Shown: positions 8,945-17,727, counted from the stretch's first letter. The stretch is DNA of 64,000 nucleotides from CAYORM01 sp964406375 (GCA_964406375.1 CAYORM010000002.1:1-64000), one strand, 5' to 3'. The notes: generated by a model from the letters alone, not told the origin. A program made the numbers and translations.

Positions 8945-10722
8945 AAGGCATCCTCCCAGGGCATCGACAGGCGCAGGGCGCACTGGATCAACCCGCACAT
9001 CGAATAGGTCTGCGGGAAATTGCCCCACAGCTCCCCGTCCTCGACCCTCAGACCTTCGGACAGAAGGCCGAGCGTGTTCCTGTGCGCGAGCACCGATTCG
9101 AAGACGCGCCGGGCCTCCTGGCGCCGCCCGATCGCGGCGAGGGCCTGGGCGTACCACAGGGTGCAGATGGTGAAGGCGGTCTCCGGCTTCCCGAAATCAT
9201 CCGGCCGGCGGTACCGCATGATGTGGTCACCATGCCGCAGCTCGCGCTCGATCCGCGCCACCGTCCCGTGGAAGCGCGGATCATTGGCGGAGACGAAGCC
9301 GAACTCGGCCAGGAGCAGAAGACCGGCATCGACATCCTCGCCACCGAAAGTGGCAACGAAGCTGCCCCGTTCTTCGTTCCACGCCGCCTTCATCGTCGCG
9401 GCGTGGATCGCATCCGCATGGCCGCGCCAATAGGCCTCTCGATCGTCGAGCCCCAGCCGGTGGGCGATGCGCGCCAGACGGTCACATGCCGCCCACGACA
9501 CCACCGCGGAATGGGTGTGCACTTCGGCGCGGGTCCGGAACTCCCAAAGCCCGGCATCCGGCTCGTTCCAGCGGCGGGCCGCCTGCTCGCCCAGCGGTTC
9601 GAGGCGGCGGAACAGGTCGACATCGCCGGGTCGGATGAGGCGCCGATCGAAGAAGCACTGCGCCACCGCCATGACGATGCTGCCATAGCCGTCGTTCTGG
9701 ACCTGGACATAGGCGGCGTTGCCGACCCTGACCGGCCCCATGCCGCGATAGCCGGGCAGGCCGTCCTCGATGCGCTCCTCGAGCGCCGTCTCGTAGCCGA
9801 GCCCGAAGAGCGGCTGCATGTAGCCGTCAGGCGCCTTCGCGACCAGGTTGGTCACATAGGACAGGTAGTCCTCCATCGTCCGCGTCGCCCCCAACCGGTT
9901 GAGGGCATGGACGACGAAGAAGGCGTCACGCAGCCAGCAGAAGCGGTAATCCCAGTTGCGCCCGGTATGGGCATATTCAGGGATCGAGGTGGTGAGGGCC
10001 GCGACGATGCCGCCCGTCTCCTCCCAGGAGCAGAGCTTCAGCGTGATCGCCGCGCGGATCACCGCATCCTGCCATTCGAAGGGCAGCGACAGGTAGCGGC
10101 ACCATTCGTGCCAGTAGTCGAGGGTCCGCTCGAGGAACTCACGCGAGACCGTCGCCGGCGCGTCGAGCAGTGTCTCGTCCGGCCCCAGCATGAAGACGAG
10201 GTCGCGTTCGACGAGGAAGGGCGTCCCCTCCATGACCAACCCGACCGGCGCGTCGGTCGTCAGCCGCAGCACCTGCGAGCCGAGCAGGAAGCGGATGTGG
10301 TTGCTGCCCCGCGTCGTCTCGGCCGCGTGGCGGCCATAGTCGTAACGGGGCGTGATGTTCACGCGGATGCGCGGGGTGCCGCTGATCCGCTCGACCCGGC
10401 GGATCAGCATCGGCGGCCGGAACAGGCGGCCATGGCGCTTGAAGCGGGGTGAGAAATCGATCACCCGGATGGCGCCGCCGCGGCTGTCACGCTGCACCGT
10501 CTCGAGCACCGCCGAATTGCCGAGATAGCGCCGCTCGGCCGAGACGCGGTCGATCAGCTCGATGTCCCAGGCCCCATCCTCGCGATCGCCGGCAAGGAGG
10601 TTGCAGAAGACGGGGTCGCCATCATAGCGCGGCAGGCAGCTCCAGACGACACGCGCATGGACGTCGATCAGCGCGGCGAAGCCGCAATTGCCGACGACGG
10701 CCAGATCGAGCGAGGCGGTCAT
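8941..10722 (-). CDS. Glycoside hydrolase family 15 (glucoamylase/trehalase-like) protein
   Basis: A 593-residue cytoplasmic protein with the two-part GH15 layout: an N-terminal beta-sandwich region (residues about 1-220) and an (alpha/alpha)6 barrel with WDYRFCWLRDA, which carries family substrate-binding and catalytic-region residues. No signal peptide. Relatives are annotated as glucoamylases, but several act as trehalases. Its position between otsB and otsA, with ATGA overlap upstream and TTGA overlap downstream, argues for a role in trehalose or maltodextrin turnover (inference). The start is set by the ATGA overlap with otsB; an earlier in-frame start would intrude further into otsB. 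Confidence 0.9.
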   Translation of the reverse strand: MTASLDLAVVGNCGFAALIDVHARVVWSCLPRYDGDPVFCNLLAGDREDGAWDIELIDRVSAERRYLGNSAVLETVQRDSRGGAIRVIDFSPRFKRHGRLFRPPMLIRRVERISGTPRIRVNITPRYDYGRHAAETTRGSNHIRFLLGSQVLRLTTDAPVGLVMEGTPFLVERDLVFMLGPDETLLDAPATVSREFLERTLDYWHEWCRYLSLPFEWQDAVIRAAITLKLCSWEETGGIVAALTTSIPEYAHTGRNWDYRFCWLRDAFFVVHALNRLGATRTMEDYLSYVTNLVAKAPDGYMQPLFGLGYETALEERIEDGLPGYRGMGPVRVGNAAYVQVQNDGYGSIVMAVAQCFFDRRLIRPGDVDLFRRLEPLGEQAARRWNEPDAGLWEFRTRAEVHTHSAVVSWAACDRLARIAHRLGLDDREAYWRGHADAIHAATMKAAWNEERGSFVATFGGEDVDAGLLLLAEFGFVSANDPRFHGTVARIERELRHGDHIMRYRRPDDFGKPETAFTICTLWYAQALAAIGRRQEARRVFESVLAHRNTLGLLSEGLRVEDGELWGNFPQTYSMCGLIQCALRLSMPWEDAF

Positions 10723-11516
10723 GCCCGCGCCTCCCCGTCCTTCGCCGCCGCCAGCGCGGCGAGCCAGCCGCACAGCGACGCGGGGTCGGGCAGCAGCGCC
10801 GTCGCCGCCGTCCTGCGGCCGCCGCTGTCACCGACCCGGATCGCCGTGCCGTCCAGCGCCAGCGCGGCGTGGAAACCGTCCTCGTCGGTGACGTCGTCGC
10901 CGATCATCACCGGCCGGCGGCCGGCGAAGGGCGCCCGCGCCATCATCTCGCGCAGCGCATCGCCCTTGGTGCGCGGCGAGGCCTTGATCTCGACCACACA
11001 TTTCCCCGCCTGCAGATGCAGCCCCCAGCGTCGGGCGAGCGCCTCCGCCGCAGCCTGAACCGCCGCCTGTGCGGCGGGCGCCGCGCGGTAGTGGATGGCG
11101 ATGGCAGGCCCCTTGTCCTCAATCTCGACGCCGGGATGGGCGCCGGCGAGGCGACCGAGTTCGGCGCGCAACGCCACCGGATCGGGAAAATCAGCGGCGC
11201 GGTCTTCCACCGCGTCGGCGAACCTGACCTCGGCACCATGGATCCCGGCGGCTGGCAGGCGCAGGGGCGCGAAGAGGCGGTCGAGATCGGCGATCGCCCG
11301 ACCGCTGACGAGTGCCAGCGCCCCGCCACACAGCCGATGGAGCCGGTCCAGCACCACCGGCAGGCCGTCGGGTACCCGCACCGCGTCGGGCGTCGGCGCG
11401 ATGTCGACGAGGGTGCCGTCGACATCGAGGAACAGGGCGGAACAGGCGGGGTCGATCGGGGCGGGACCAGGCAGGTCCGCCTTGATTGACGTCACGGTCA
11501 CGGGCGGATTGTCCAT
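10719..11516 (-). CDS. otsB: Trehalose-6-phosphate phosphatase
   Basis: A HAD-superfamily phosphatase of 265 residues that removes phosphate from trehalose-6-phosphate. Motif I is FLDVDGTLVDI (nucleophile and acid Asp), motif II VSGRAIADLD, the conserved Lys lies in KGDALREM, and the Mg-binding motif IV is IGDDVTDEDGF. First gene of the leftward operon with the GH15 and otsA genes. The ATG at 11516 is preferred because homology starts soon after and the upstream sequence is low-complexity; no strong ribosome site is visible, so the start is not certain. Confidence 0.92.
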   Translation of the reverse strand: MDNPPVTVTSIKADLPGPAPIDPACSALFLDVDGTLVDIAPTPDAVRVPDGLPVVLDRLHRLCGGALALVSGRAIADLDRLFAPLRLPAAGIHGAEVRFADAVEDRAADFPDPVALRAELGRLAGAHPGVEIEDKGPAIAIHYRAAPAAQAAVQAAAEALARRWGLHLQAGKCVVEIKASPRTKGDALREMMARAPFAGRRPVMIGDDVTDEDGFHAALALDGTAIRVGDSGGRRTAATALLPDPASLCGWLAALAAAKDGEARA

Positions 11517-11728
11517 GGTGGAGAGGCAATCGACAGTAGGAACGCCCGACCGTCGCATCAACCCTGCCGGCCTGCCGCAGGCTGCATGGCACGAAGCGGG
11601 ACGCCGGGCGTTCAGCTTTCGGAAAGTCCCCATGCCGTCGTCCCGCTCCCTTCGGAAGGCGGCGCCGGGGAAAAGGAGGACCAGGGACGTCAGAACCCGA
11701 AAGCAAAGCCAGACGGCAAGGAGGAACC
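11517..11728. promoter_or_regulatory. Divergent control region, otsB versus sugar ABC operon
   Basis: A 212-bp gap between divergent genes must hold both promoters. A short inverted repeat CTTTC-G-GAAAG is at 11616-11626, and a strong AAGGAGGA ribosome site precedes the binding-protein ATG. No regulator gene lies in the block, so the controlling protein is unknown. Confidence 0.4.
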
Positions 11729-13009
11729 ATGTCCAGGACCGTGCTCTTCGGCTGCGTCGCGATGGCGGCTGCGCTCGCTACCGGCACCGCCTCGGCACAA
11801 GGTGTCACCGTCTCGATCGCCTGCGGTTCGGTCGGGGCCGAGCAGGCACAGTGCCGCGAAGGGGCGGAAGCCTGGGCGCAGGCTACGGGGAACAGGGTCG
11901 AGATCGTCGCCGCGCCGCAATCGACGACAGATCAGCTCGCGCTCTACCAGCAGATCCTGAGCGCCCGCTCCGGCGACATCGACGTCTATCAGATCGACGT
12001 CGTCTGGCCGGCCATCTTGGGCAGCCATTTCATCGACCTTCGGCAGTATGTCGATGACGCCACCGTCGACCAGCATTTCCCGGGCCTCATCGAAGGGTTG
12101 ACGCGCGAGGGGGCGCTGCTCGCCCTGCCCTGGTTCACCGACGCCGGGATCCTCTACTACCGCAGCGACCTCCTCGAGAAATACGGCCTCGAGGTGCCCA
12201 CGACCTGGGAGGAGATGACGGCGGCGGCGACCACGATCCAGGAGGGCGAGCGCGCCGAGGGCAATGACCGCTTCTTCGGCTTCGTCTTCCAGGGCCGCGC
12301 CTATGAGGGCCTGACCTGCAACGCCTTGGAATGGATCGCAGGCTGGGGCGGCGGCCGCATCGTCGAGGCCGACGGGACCATCTCGGTGAACAATCCGGCC
12401 GCCGTCGCGGCCATCGAGCTCGCGGCCTCCTGGATCGGGACGATCGCTCCCGATGGCGTGCTCAACTACATGGAGGAGGATGCGCGCGGCGTATTCCAGT
12501 CGGGCAACGCCGCCTTCATGCGCAACTGGCCCTATGCCTGGGGGCTGATGAATGCCGGGGACAGCCCCGTCGCCGGCAAGGTCGGTACGGCGCCGCTGCC
12601 GATGGGCGCTGGCGAAGGCGCCCGCCATGCCGCGACGCTGGGCGGCTGGCAGCTCGCCGTCTCGCGCTACAGCGAACATCCCGAGGTGGCTGCCGATCTC
12701 GTCGCCTATCTCACCGGATATGAGGAGCAGAAGCGGCGGGCGATCGAGGGTGCCTATCAGCCGACCATCCCGGCGCTCTATGAGGATCCCGACGTGCTCG
12801 AGGCGCAGCCCTTCTTCGGCCAGCTCCTCGCCGCCTTCGAAGGCTCGGTCGCCCGTCCGGCGGCAGTGACGGGCGAGCGTTACAACGAGGTCTCCTCGGC
12901 GTTCTGGAATGCGGTGCACGCCACGCTGTCCGGCGATGGCGACGCCGCCGGCAACCTCGCCGCGCTCGAGACGCAGCTCCGTCGCCTGTCACGCGGCGGC
13001 CGCTGGTAG
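11729..13009 (+). CDS. Sugar ABC transporter substrate-binding protein (MalE/ThuE-like)
   Basis: A 426-residue periplasmic family-1 binding protein. A Sec signal peptide with an AxA-type cleavage site (GTASAQG) covers residues 1 to about 24. The mature protein has the cluster-1 fold hallmarks DVYQIDVVWPAILG and ALPWFTDAGILYYRSDLLEKYG. The closest functional parallel is the trehalose/maltose binding protein ThuE; the neighbouring ots genes support an alpha-glucoside ligand (inference). First gene of a three-gene operon; a stem-loop follows it, consistent with higher expression of the binding protein than of the permeases. Confidence 0.9.
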   Translation: MSRTVLFGCVAMAAALATGTASAQGVTVSIACGSVGAEQAQCREGAEAWAQATGNRVEIVAAPQSTTDQLALYQQILSARSGDIDVYQIDVVWPAILGSHFIDLRQYVDDATVDQHFPGLIEGLTREGALLALPWFTDAGILYYRSDLLEKYGLEVPTTWEEMTAAATTIQEGERAEGNDRFFGFVFQGRAYEGLTCNALEWIAGWGGGRIVEADGTISVNNPAAVAAIELAASWIGTIAPDGVLNYMEEDARGVFQSGNAAFMRNWPYAWGLMNAGDSPVAGKVGTAPLPMGAGEGARHAATLGGWQLAVSRYSEHPEVAADLVAYLTGYEEQKRRAIEGAYQPTIPALYEDPDVLEAQPFFGQLLAAFEGSVARPAAVTGERYNEVSSAFWNAVHATLSGDGDAAGNLAALETQLRRLSRGGRW

Positions 13010-13018
13010 GCCGCGCCC

Positions 13019-13044
13019 GCCGTCCGGCACCGCCGGACGGCTTT
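13019..13044 (+). terminator. Intercistronic hairpin after binding-protein gene
   Basis: A 10-bp perfect inverted repeat (GCCGTCCGGC / GCCGGACGGC) with a 3-nt loop followed by CTTT lies between the binding protein and first permease genes. Such hairpins commonly stabilise the upstream mRNA or cause partial termination. Confidence 0.6.
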
Positions 13045-13059
13045 CCGAAGAGGGGAGCG

Positions 13060-14139
13060 ATGGCGGCGACGGCATCCCGGCTGCGGCGGCAGAGGCTGCA
13101 CGCCGCAGCCTGGTTCCTCGTCCCGATGCTGGCGGCACTGCTGCTGGTGGCCGGCTGGCCGCTGGTCCGCACGATCGCCTTCAGCCTGACGGATGCGACG
13201 CTCGAAGCCGACCGGCCGGTGCGGTTCGTCGGCTTCGACAACTACCTGCACTACGGGCCCAACCCGGCCGATTACGACGCGGGGCTGGGCGGCACCTATG
13301 TCTATTACGAGGCCGAGGACGCCGATCTGGTCTGGCGGGCCGAGGACGGCCGCTTCTACGATCTCGCGACCGACGCGCCCGTCCCCTACGCCGTGGACAC
13401 CAGCGGCATCTTCCGCTGGCACGGCCTGCTGGTCGATCCCGGCTGGTGGCGATCGGTCTGGAACACCATCGTCTTCGCTGCCGTCTCCGTCACCATCGAG
13501 ACGGTGCTCGGCCTGTTCATCGCACTGACGCTCAATGCCCGGATGCCGGGGCGCGGCCTGTTGCGGGCCGCGGTGCTCGTACCCTGGGCGATCCCGACCA
13601 TCGTCTCGGCCAAGATGTGGGGCTGGATGCTGAACGATCAGTACGGTGTCATCAACGAGGTGCTGCTGTCCTTCGGCCTCATCTCCGGTCGCATCGCCTG
13701 GACCGCCGATCCGTCGCTGTCGATGGCGGCGGTCATCGCGGTCGATGTCTGGAAGACCACCCCTTTCATGACGCTGCTCATCCTCGCGGCACTGCAGCTC
13801 ATCCCGCAGGAGGTCTATGAGGCCGCGCGCGTCGACGGCATCCCGCGTACAGCGGTACTGCGGCGCATCACCCTGCCGCTGATCGCGCCGGCGCTGGCGG
13901 TCGCCGTACTGTTCCGGCTGCTCGATGCGCTGCGGATCTTCGATTTGATCTATGTGCTGACCTCGAACAGCGCCAGCACTATGACGATGTCGATCTTCGC
14001 CCGGCAGCAGATCGTCGATTTCGCCAATGTCGGCTTCGGCTCGGCCGCAGCGACGCTGCTGTTCCTCGTCATCGCCGTCATCACCGCGATCTATCTGACG
14101 GTGAGCCGCGTACGCTTCGGCCGGGAAGAGCCAGGATGA
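13060..14139 (+). CDS. Sugar ABC transporter permease (MalF/ThuF-like)
   Basis: A 359-residue inner-membrane permease. The first membrane helix is at residues about 17-40 and five more follow after residue 140. The EAA loop that docks the ATPase is EVYEAARVDGIPRTAVLRRITLPL-like near residue 255. Between helix 1 and 2 the periplasmic loop is about 100 residues, longer than in most ThuF/UgpA proteins and rich in Asp, Tyr and Trp, somewhat like a reduced MalF P2 loop. AGGGGAG precedes the ATG. It overlaps the next permease by ATGA. Confidence 0.9.
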   Translation: MAATASRLRRQRLHAAAWFLVPMLAALLLVAGWPLVRTIAFSLTDATLEADRPVRFVGFDNYLHYGPNPADYDAGLGGTYVYYEAEDADLVWRAEDGRFYDLATDAPVPYAVDTSGIFRWHGLLVDPGWWRSVWNTIVFAAVSVTIETVLGLFIALTLNARMPGRGLLRAAVLVPWAIPTIVSAKMWGWMLNDQYGVINEVLLSFGLISGRIAWTADPSLSMAAVIAVDVWKTTPFMTLLILAALQLIPQEVYEAARVDGIPRTAVLRRITLPLIAPALAVAVLFRLLDALRIFDLIYVLTSNSASTMTMSIFARQQIVDFANVGFGSAAATLLFLVIAVITAIYLTVSRVRFGREEPG

Positions 14140-14990
14140 CCGCGTGGCCGGCACGGCGCAGGCTGCAGCGTATCGGCGCCCGCCTCCTGTTCTGGGCGGT
14201 GATCGCGCTGATCCTCGTCTACACCGTCTTCCCCTTCTATTGGGCGGTCGTCTCCTCGCTGAAGACGGGACAGGCGCTGTTCGGCACCGCCCTCGTGCCG
14301 GCCGACCCGAGCGGCGCCAACTATGTCTCGGTCTTCCGCGAACAGCCGTTTCTCACCAACATCCTCAACTCGGTGATCGTCTCCGGCGCGACGGTCGCCC
14401 TGTCGCTCGCCCTGTCGGTCACCGCAGCCTATGCGCTCGGCCGCATCCGCTTCCGCGGCCGCGGCCTGCTGCTCGCGACGATCCTCGGCGTCTCGATGTT
14501 CCCGCAGGTGGCGGTGCTGTCGGGGCTGTTCGAACTGGTCCGCTGGCTCGGCCTTTACAACACCCTGCCGGCGCTGATCCTGGCCAATCTGATCACCACC
14601 CTGCCCTTCTCCGTCTGGGTGCTGACGACCTTCATGCGAGAGATGCCGCGCGAGCTGGAGGAGGCAGCATTGGTGGACGGCGCGACGCCGCTGCAGACGG
14701 TGGTGAAGGTGTTCCTGCCGCTGCTCGGCCCGGCAATGGCGACGACCGGGCTGCTTGCCTTCATCGCCGCCTGGAACGAGTTCCTCTTCGCACTGACGCT
14801 GACGCTGTCGAACGACGTGCGGACGGTACCGGTCGCGATTGCACTGATCTCCGGTGCAACGCAGTTCGACATCCCCTGGGGCAACATCATGGCGGCCTCC
14901 GTCGTGGTGACGGTGCCGCTGGTGGTGCTGGTGCTGATCTTCCAGCGCCGCATCGTCTCGGGCCTGACGGCCGGCGCGGTGAAGGGCTGA
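14136..14990 (+). CDS. Sugar ABC transporter permease (MalG-like)
   Basis: A 284-residue second permease with six predicted helices and the EAA loop (ELEEAALVDGATPLQTVVKV) near residue 175. The start overlaps the stop of the first permease (ATGA), so the pair is made in equal amounts. No ATP-binding protein gene follows; the operon ends at a hairpin. The ATPase must come from elsewhere, possibly the UgpC/MalK-type gene at 6.4-7.4 kb. Confidence 0.92.
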   Translation: MTAWPARRRLQRIGARLLFWAVIALILVYTVFPFYWAVVSSLKTGQALFGTALVPADPSGANYVSVFREQPFLTNILNSVIVSGATVALSLALSVTAAYALGRIRFRGRGLLLATILGVSMFPQVAVLSGLFELVRWLGLYNTLPALILANLITTLPFSVWVLTTFMREMPRELEEAALVDGATPLQTVVKVFLPLLGPAMATTGLLAFIAAWNEFLFALTLTLSNDVRTVPVAIALISGATQFDIPWGNIMAASVVVTVPLVVLVLIFQRRIVSGLTAGAVKG

Positions 14991-14999
14991 GGGAAGAAG

Positions 15000-15029
15000 G
15001 CCGGCGCCGCCCGGGTGGACGGCGCCGGC
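15000..15029. terminator. Hairpin terminator after sugar ABC operon
   Basis: A perfect 10-bp stem (GCCGGCGCCG / CGGCGCCGGC) with a 10-nt loop lies between the permease gene and the convergent lipoprotein gene. It lacks a T-run but is well placed as a bidirectional stop. Confidence 0.6.
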
Positions 15030-15036
15030 GATCGCG

Positions 15037-15399
15037 TCACGGGAAGGTCACGGAGGACACTGAGCACAGGTTGACGTTGTAGAATTCCTGCGAATAGCCG
15101 GTGCTGTCGACGATCCGGATGTCGAAATAGCACTGACTGCCGTAATCCGGCATGCGGATGGTGATGCTGTTGCCGGGCATCAGCACGCGCGAGCCGAGGA
15201 CATCCTCCTCCCAGGACGAGGTCGTGATCGGCGAAACATAGATGTAATAGACTGCGTTGCGACCGCGGTTATAAACAGTGAAATCGCGGTTGTACGAAAC
15301 CGGCGAGTAATAACCGCCGGAGTAGACCGGGCCGGTCGTCGGCTGGCAGGCGGCAAGCGCCAGGGCCAGACCGGCGGCCGCCATTGCAGACCTCAACAT
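15037..15399 (-). CDS. Small secreted lipoprotein, function unknown
   Basis: A 120-residue protein with a lipoprotein signal peptide: MLRSAMAAAG, then LALALAACQP, so the lipid-bearing Cys is at residue 17. The mature part is Tyr-rich, with a DFTVYNRGRNAVYYIYVSP segment, SSWEEDVLG and two late cysteines. Short beta-rich proteins of this look are frequent in alphaproteobacteria and have no known function. The start is chosen for the GGGGG ribosome site and the clean signal peptide. It stands alone between the sugar ABC operon and an esterase gene. Confidence 0.7.
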   Translation of the reverse strand: MLRSAMAAAGLALALAACQPTTGPVYSGGYYSPVSYNRDFTVYNRGRNAVYYIYVSPITTSSWEEDVLGSRVLMPGNSITIRMPDYGSQCYFDIRIVDSTGYSQEFYNVNLCSVSSVTFP

Positions 15400-15534
15400 C
15401 GTCTTATCCCCCACTGGACACAGAAAGCCAGCCGGTTCTCCCCCCGGCGGCGGCGGACCGTAGCGGACCCGCGTATGGCAGTGCAACGCAGGAATGGCGC
15501 CGTTTTCGGGCGGAACAGAGGCAATCGGGGCGGG

Positions 15535-16482
15535 TCACGCCTCCAGGCGCTCGCGCAGCCATACCGCGATCTCGGCGCTGAAGCGGTGCACCGGGTCGAG
15601 ATGGCGGGTCATGTGCAGGCAGCCATGGGTCACGCCCCGCCACAGGCTGTAGCGGTGCGGTACGCCCGCCGCCTTCAGCCGCTCGACCATCTCGACGGTA
15701 TCGTCGAGCAGCGGATCGAATTCGGCGGCGGAGAGGTAGAGCGGCGGCAGCCCGGCGAGGTCGGCGAGGATGGGCGCCGCGAGCGGGTTGATCCGGTCGG
15801 CATCGCTGCGGACATAGTGGTTCCAGAACCACTCCATCTCCGCCGAGGTCAGGAAATAGGCGCCGCCGCCATAGGCGCGGTGCGAAGGCGTGTCGGTGGT
15901 CGCGGCGAAGGCGCCGTAGATGAGGGCCGCGCCGCGCAGCGGCGCGTCGCCCGCGTCCCGCATCGCGATCAGCGTCGCCAGCGAAAGATTGCCGCCGGCG
16001 CTGTCGCCCGCGACTGCAACACGGCTGCCATCGATCCCCCATTCGCGACCATTGGCGACGATCCAGCGTACCGCGGCGACGCAATCCTCGAGCGGGATCG
16101 GGAATTTGTGCTCGGGTGCCAGCCGGTAGTCGATCGAGGCCACCTTCACCCCGGCGCCGACGGCCAGGCGGCGGCACACGCCGTCATGGGTGTCGAGATC
16201 GCAGATCACCCAGCCGCCGCCATGGATGTAGACGATGCAGGGCCCCTCGCCTTCCGTCGCCGGATCGTAGAGCCGCACCCGGATCGGCCCGTGCGGACCC
16301 GGCACGATCTTCTCTTCGATACGCGCCACCGCCGGCGCGTCGGCGTTCCAATAGGCGGCGAAGCTGCTCTGACGCTCACCCCGCGCCTCCTCCGGCGTCA
16401 TCTCCGGGAGCGTCTTCTTGCCGCGGCCTTGCTCGGCCAGGCTGTCGAGTATCGCCTTCATCTGCGGGTGCAGGCTCGGCAT
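15535..16482 (-). CDS. Alpha/beta hydrolase (HSL-type esterase/lipase)
   Basis: A 315-residue cytoplasmic hydrolase of the hormone-sensitive-lipase group (bacterial esterase family IV). The oxyanion-hole HGGGW is around residue 91, the nucleophile Ser in GDSAGGN around residue 161, the acid in the EFDPLLDDT segment and the His in VTHGCLHM near the end. Substrates are usually short-chain esters; none is indicated here. The ATG at 16482 has AGGAGGAA 8 nt upstream and is better than an in-frame GTG 27 nt earlier. It is divergent from a sugar-binding protein gene. Confidence 0.9.
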   Translation of the reverse strand: MPSLHPQMKAILDSLAEQGRGKKTLPEMTPEEARGERQSSFAAYWNADAPAVARIEEKIVPGPHGPIRVRLYDPATEGEGPCIVYIHGGGWVICDLDTHDGVCRRLAVGAGVKVASIDYRLAPEHKFPIPLEDCVAAVRWIVANGREWGIDGSRVAVAGDSAGGNLSLATLIAMRDAGDAPLRGAALIYGAFAATTDTPSHRAYGGGAYFLTSAEMEWFWNHYVRSDADRINPLAAPILADLAGLPPLYLSAAEFDPLLDDTVEMVERLKAAGVPHRYSLWRGVTHGCLHMTRHLDPVHRFSAEIAVWLRERLEA

Positions 16483-16544
16483 CGCTTGCGGTTCCTCCTG
16501 ACTGTCCACGGACCGCGGTCACGGCTCGCCACGGTCTTGGCGGG

Positions 16545-16560
16545 ATATTGCATGCAGTAT
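16545..16560. promoter_or_regulatory. Candidate operator upstream of ribose-type ABC operon
   Basis: The 16-mer ATATTGCATGCAGTAT is palindromic at seven of eight base pairs and lies 76 nt before the binding-protein start, in a locally AT-rich spot. It could be bound by the GntR-type regulator at the end of the operon (inference). Confidence 0.4.
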
Positions 16561-16635
16561 GCCGCGACCGTACAGTGCCCCGCGTACCGGCCGCCGGAGA
16601 ACCGGTCGGGCGACGCGGCAGCGGAGGAGACCAAG

Positions 16636-17661
16636 ATGCGCTACCGGAACATTCTCGTCACGTCCTGCGCCCTCGTGGTGCTGTCGGCCGGATCGGCCGC
16701 AGCGCAGAGCGACACGGTCGTGGCTGCGGTGCCGGGAGGCCCGCATCCCTATTTCGCCGCCTGGGAGCAGGCGATGGCGGACGCCAAGACCGATTTCGGT
16801 CTTGCCGACGCGCAGTACCGGGTGCCCCAGGCCTGGGAGTTGAGTCAGCAGAACGAGCTGATCGAGAACCTCGTCGGCCAGGGCTTCAACGCCCTGCTCG
16901 TCTTCCCCGGCGACGCCGTCGGCACCGCGACGACGCTCACCGAACTCGCCGATTTCGGCATCCCGTCGATCGCCATCGGCGGCTGCGCCCAGGATCCCTC
17001 GGGTGCCGCCTTCTGCATGGCGACCGACGTCTATGAATCCGCCTATATCGGCACCAAGACGCTGATCGAGCGGATGGGCGGCGAAGGCAATATCGCGCAC
17101 TTCGCCGGCTTCCTCGTCGACCCCAACACGCAGCTCCGTATCCAGGCGGTCGAGCAGGCGGTGGCCGAGACGGACGGCGCCGTCACCCTGATCCAGACGA
17201 TCGCCGACATCGACGCCCAGCAGGCGGCGGACGAGAAGATCAATGCCTTCCTCGCCGCACAGGGCGCCGAGGTCGACGGCATCGTCACCACCGCCTGGAT
17301 CCCTGCGGTCGTCGCCGCGACCGCCCTGCGCAACATCGGCGACAAGCGGATCCACATGGTCGGGATCGATCACGACCAGGTCGTGCTCGACGCGATCAAG
17401 GATGGTTTCGTCGACGGCACGATGCTGCAGAACCCCTACGGCCAGGCCTATATCGGCGCCTATGCGGTTGATCAGATCCGTCAGGGCTGCACGGTGAAGG
17501 AAGACGCGCCCTGGGTGCAGACGGCGCAGACCGCCCGCTTCATCGACAGCGGCACCGCCTTCATCGATGCCAGCCAGGCCGATGACTACCAGGCGGCGAT
17601 GAAGGCCGTGACCGACGAGATCATGGCCGATTTCCGCGAGACCTATCTCGACTGCCCGTAA
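16636..17661 (+). CDS. Sugar ABC transporter substrate-binding protein (ribose/periplasmic type)
   Basis: A 341-residue periplasmic binding protein of the RbsB-like group. The signal peptide ends SAAAQS (about residue 24). The mature protein starts TVVAAVPGGPHPYFAAW and shows the typical NELIENLVGQGFNALLVFPGD region, a central GEGNIAHFAG segment and the hinge and ligand strand RIHMVGIDHDQ. The ATG has a GGAGGAGA site. It heads a five-gene operon with two permeases, an ATPase and a regulator. The ligand is unknown; the family binds pentoses, hexoses, polyols and autoinducer-2. Confidence 0.9.
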   Translation: MRYRNILVTSCALVVLSAGSAAAQSDTVVAAVPGGPHPYFAAWEQAMADAKTDFGLADAQYRVPQAWELSQQNELIENLVGQGFNALLVFPGDAVGTATTLTELADFGIPSIAIGGCAQDPSGAAFCMATDVYESAYIGTKTLIERMGGEGNIAHFAGFLVDPNTQLRIQAVEQAVAETDGAVTLIQTIADIDAQQAADEKINAFLAAQGAEVDGIVTTAWIPAVVAATALRNIGDKRIHMVGIDHDQVVLDAIKDGFVDGTMLQNPYGQAYIGAYAVDQIRQGCTVKEDAPWVQTAQTARFIDSGTAFIDASQADDYQAAMKAVTDEIMADFRETYLDCP

Positions 17662-17671
17662 GGGCCCCGTC

Positions 17672-17701
17672 GTGACCCGCGGCCATCGTGCCGCGGGTCA
17701 C
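17672..17701 (+). terminator. Intercistronic hairpin after binding-protein gene
   Basis: A perfect 12-bp stem (GTGACCCGCGGC / GCCGCGGGTCAC) with a 6-nt loop sits 11 nt after the binding-protein stop and before the permease gene. It is likely an mRNA stabiliser or partial terminator giving excess binding protein. Confidence 0.65.
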
Positions 17702-17727
17702 CTCCTTCTCCCCCATCCGCCGAAGCC

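Noticed and set aside
15475..16635. A 387-residue N-terminal extension of the ribose-type binding protein
   Set aside because: The extension is antisense to the esterase and not protein-like; the real start has a good ribosome site and a signal peptide.
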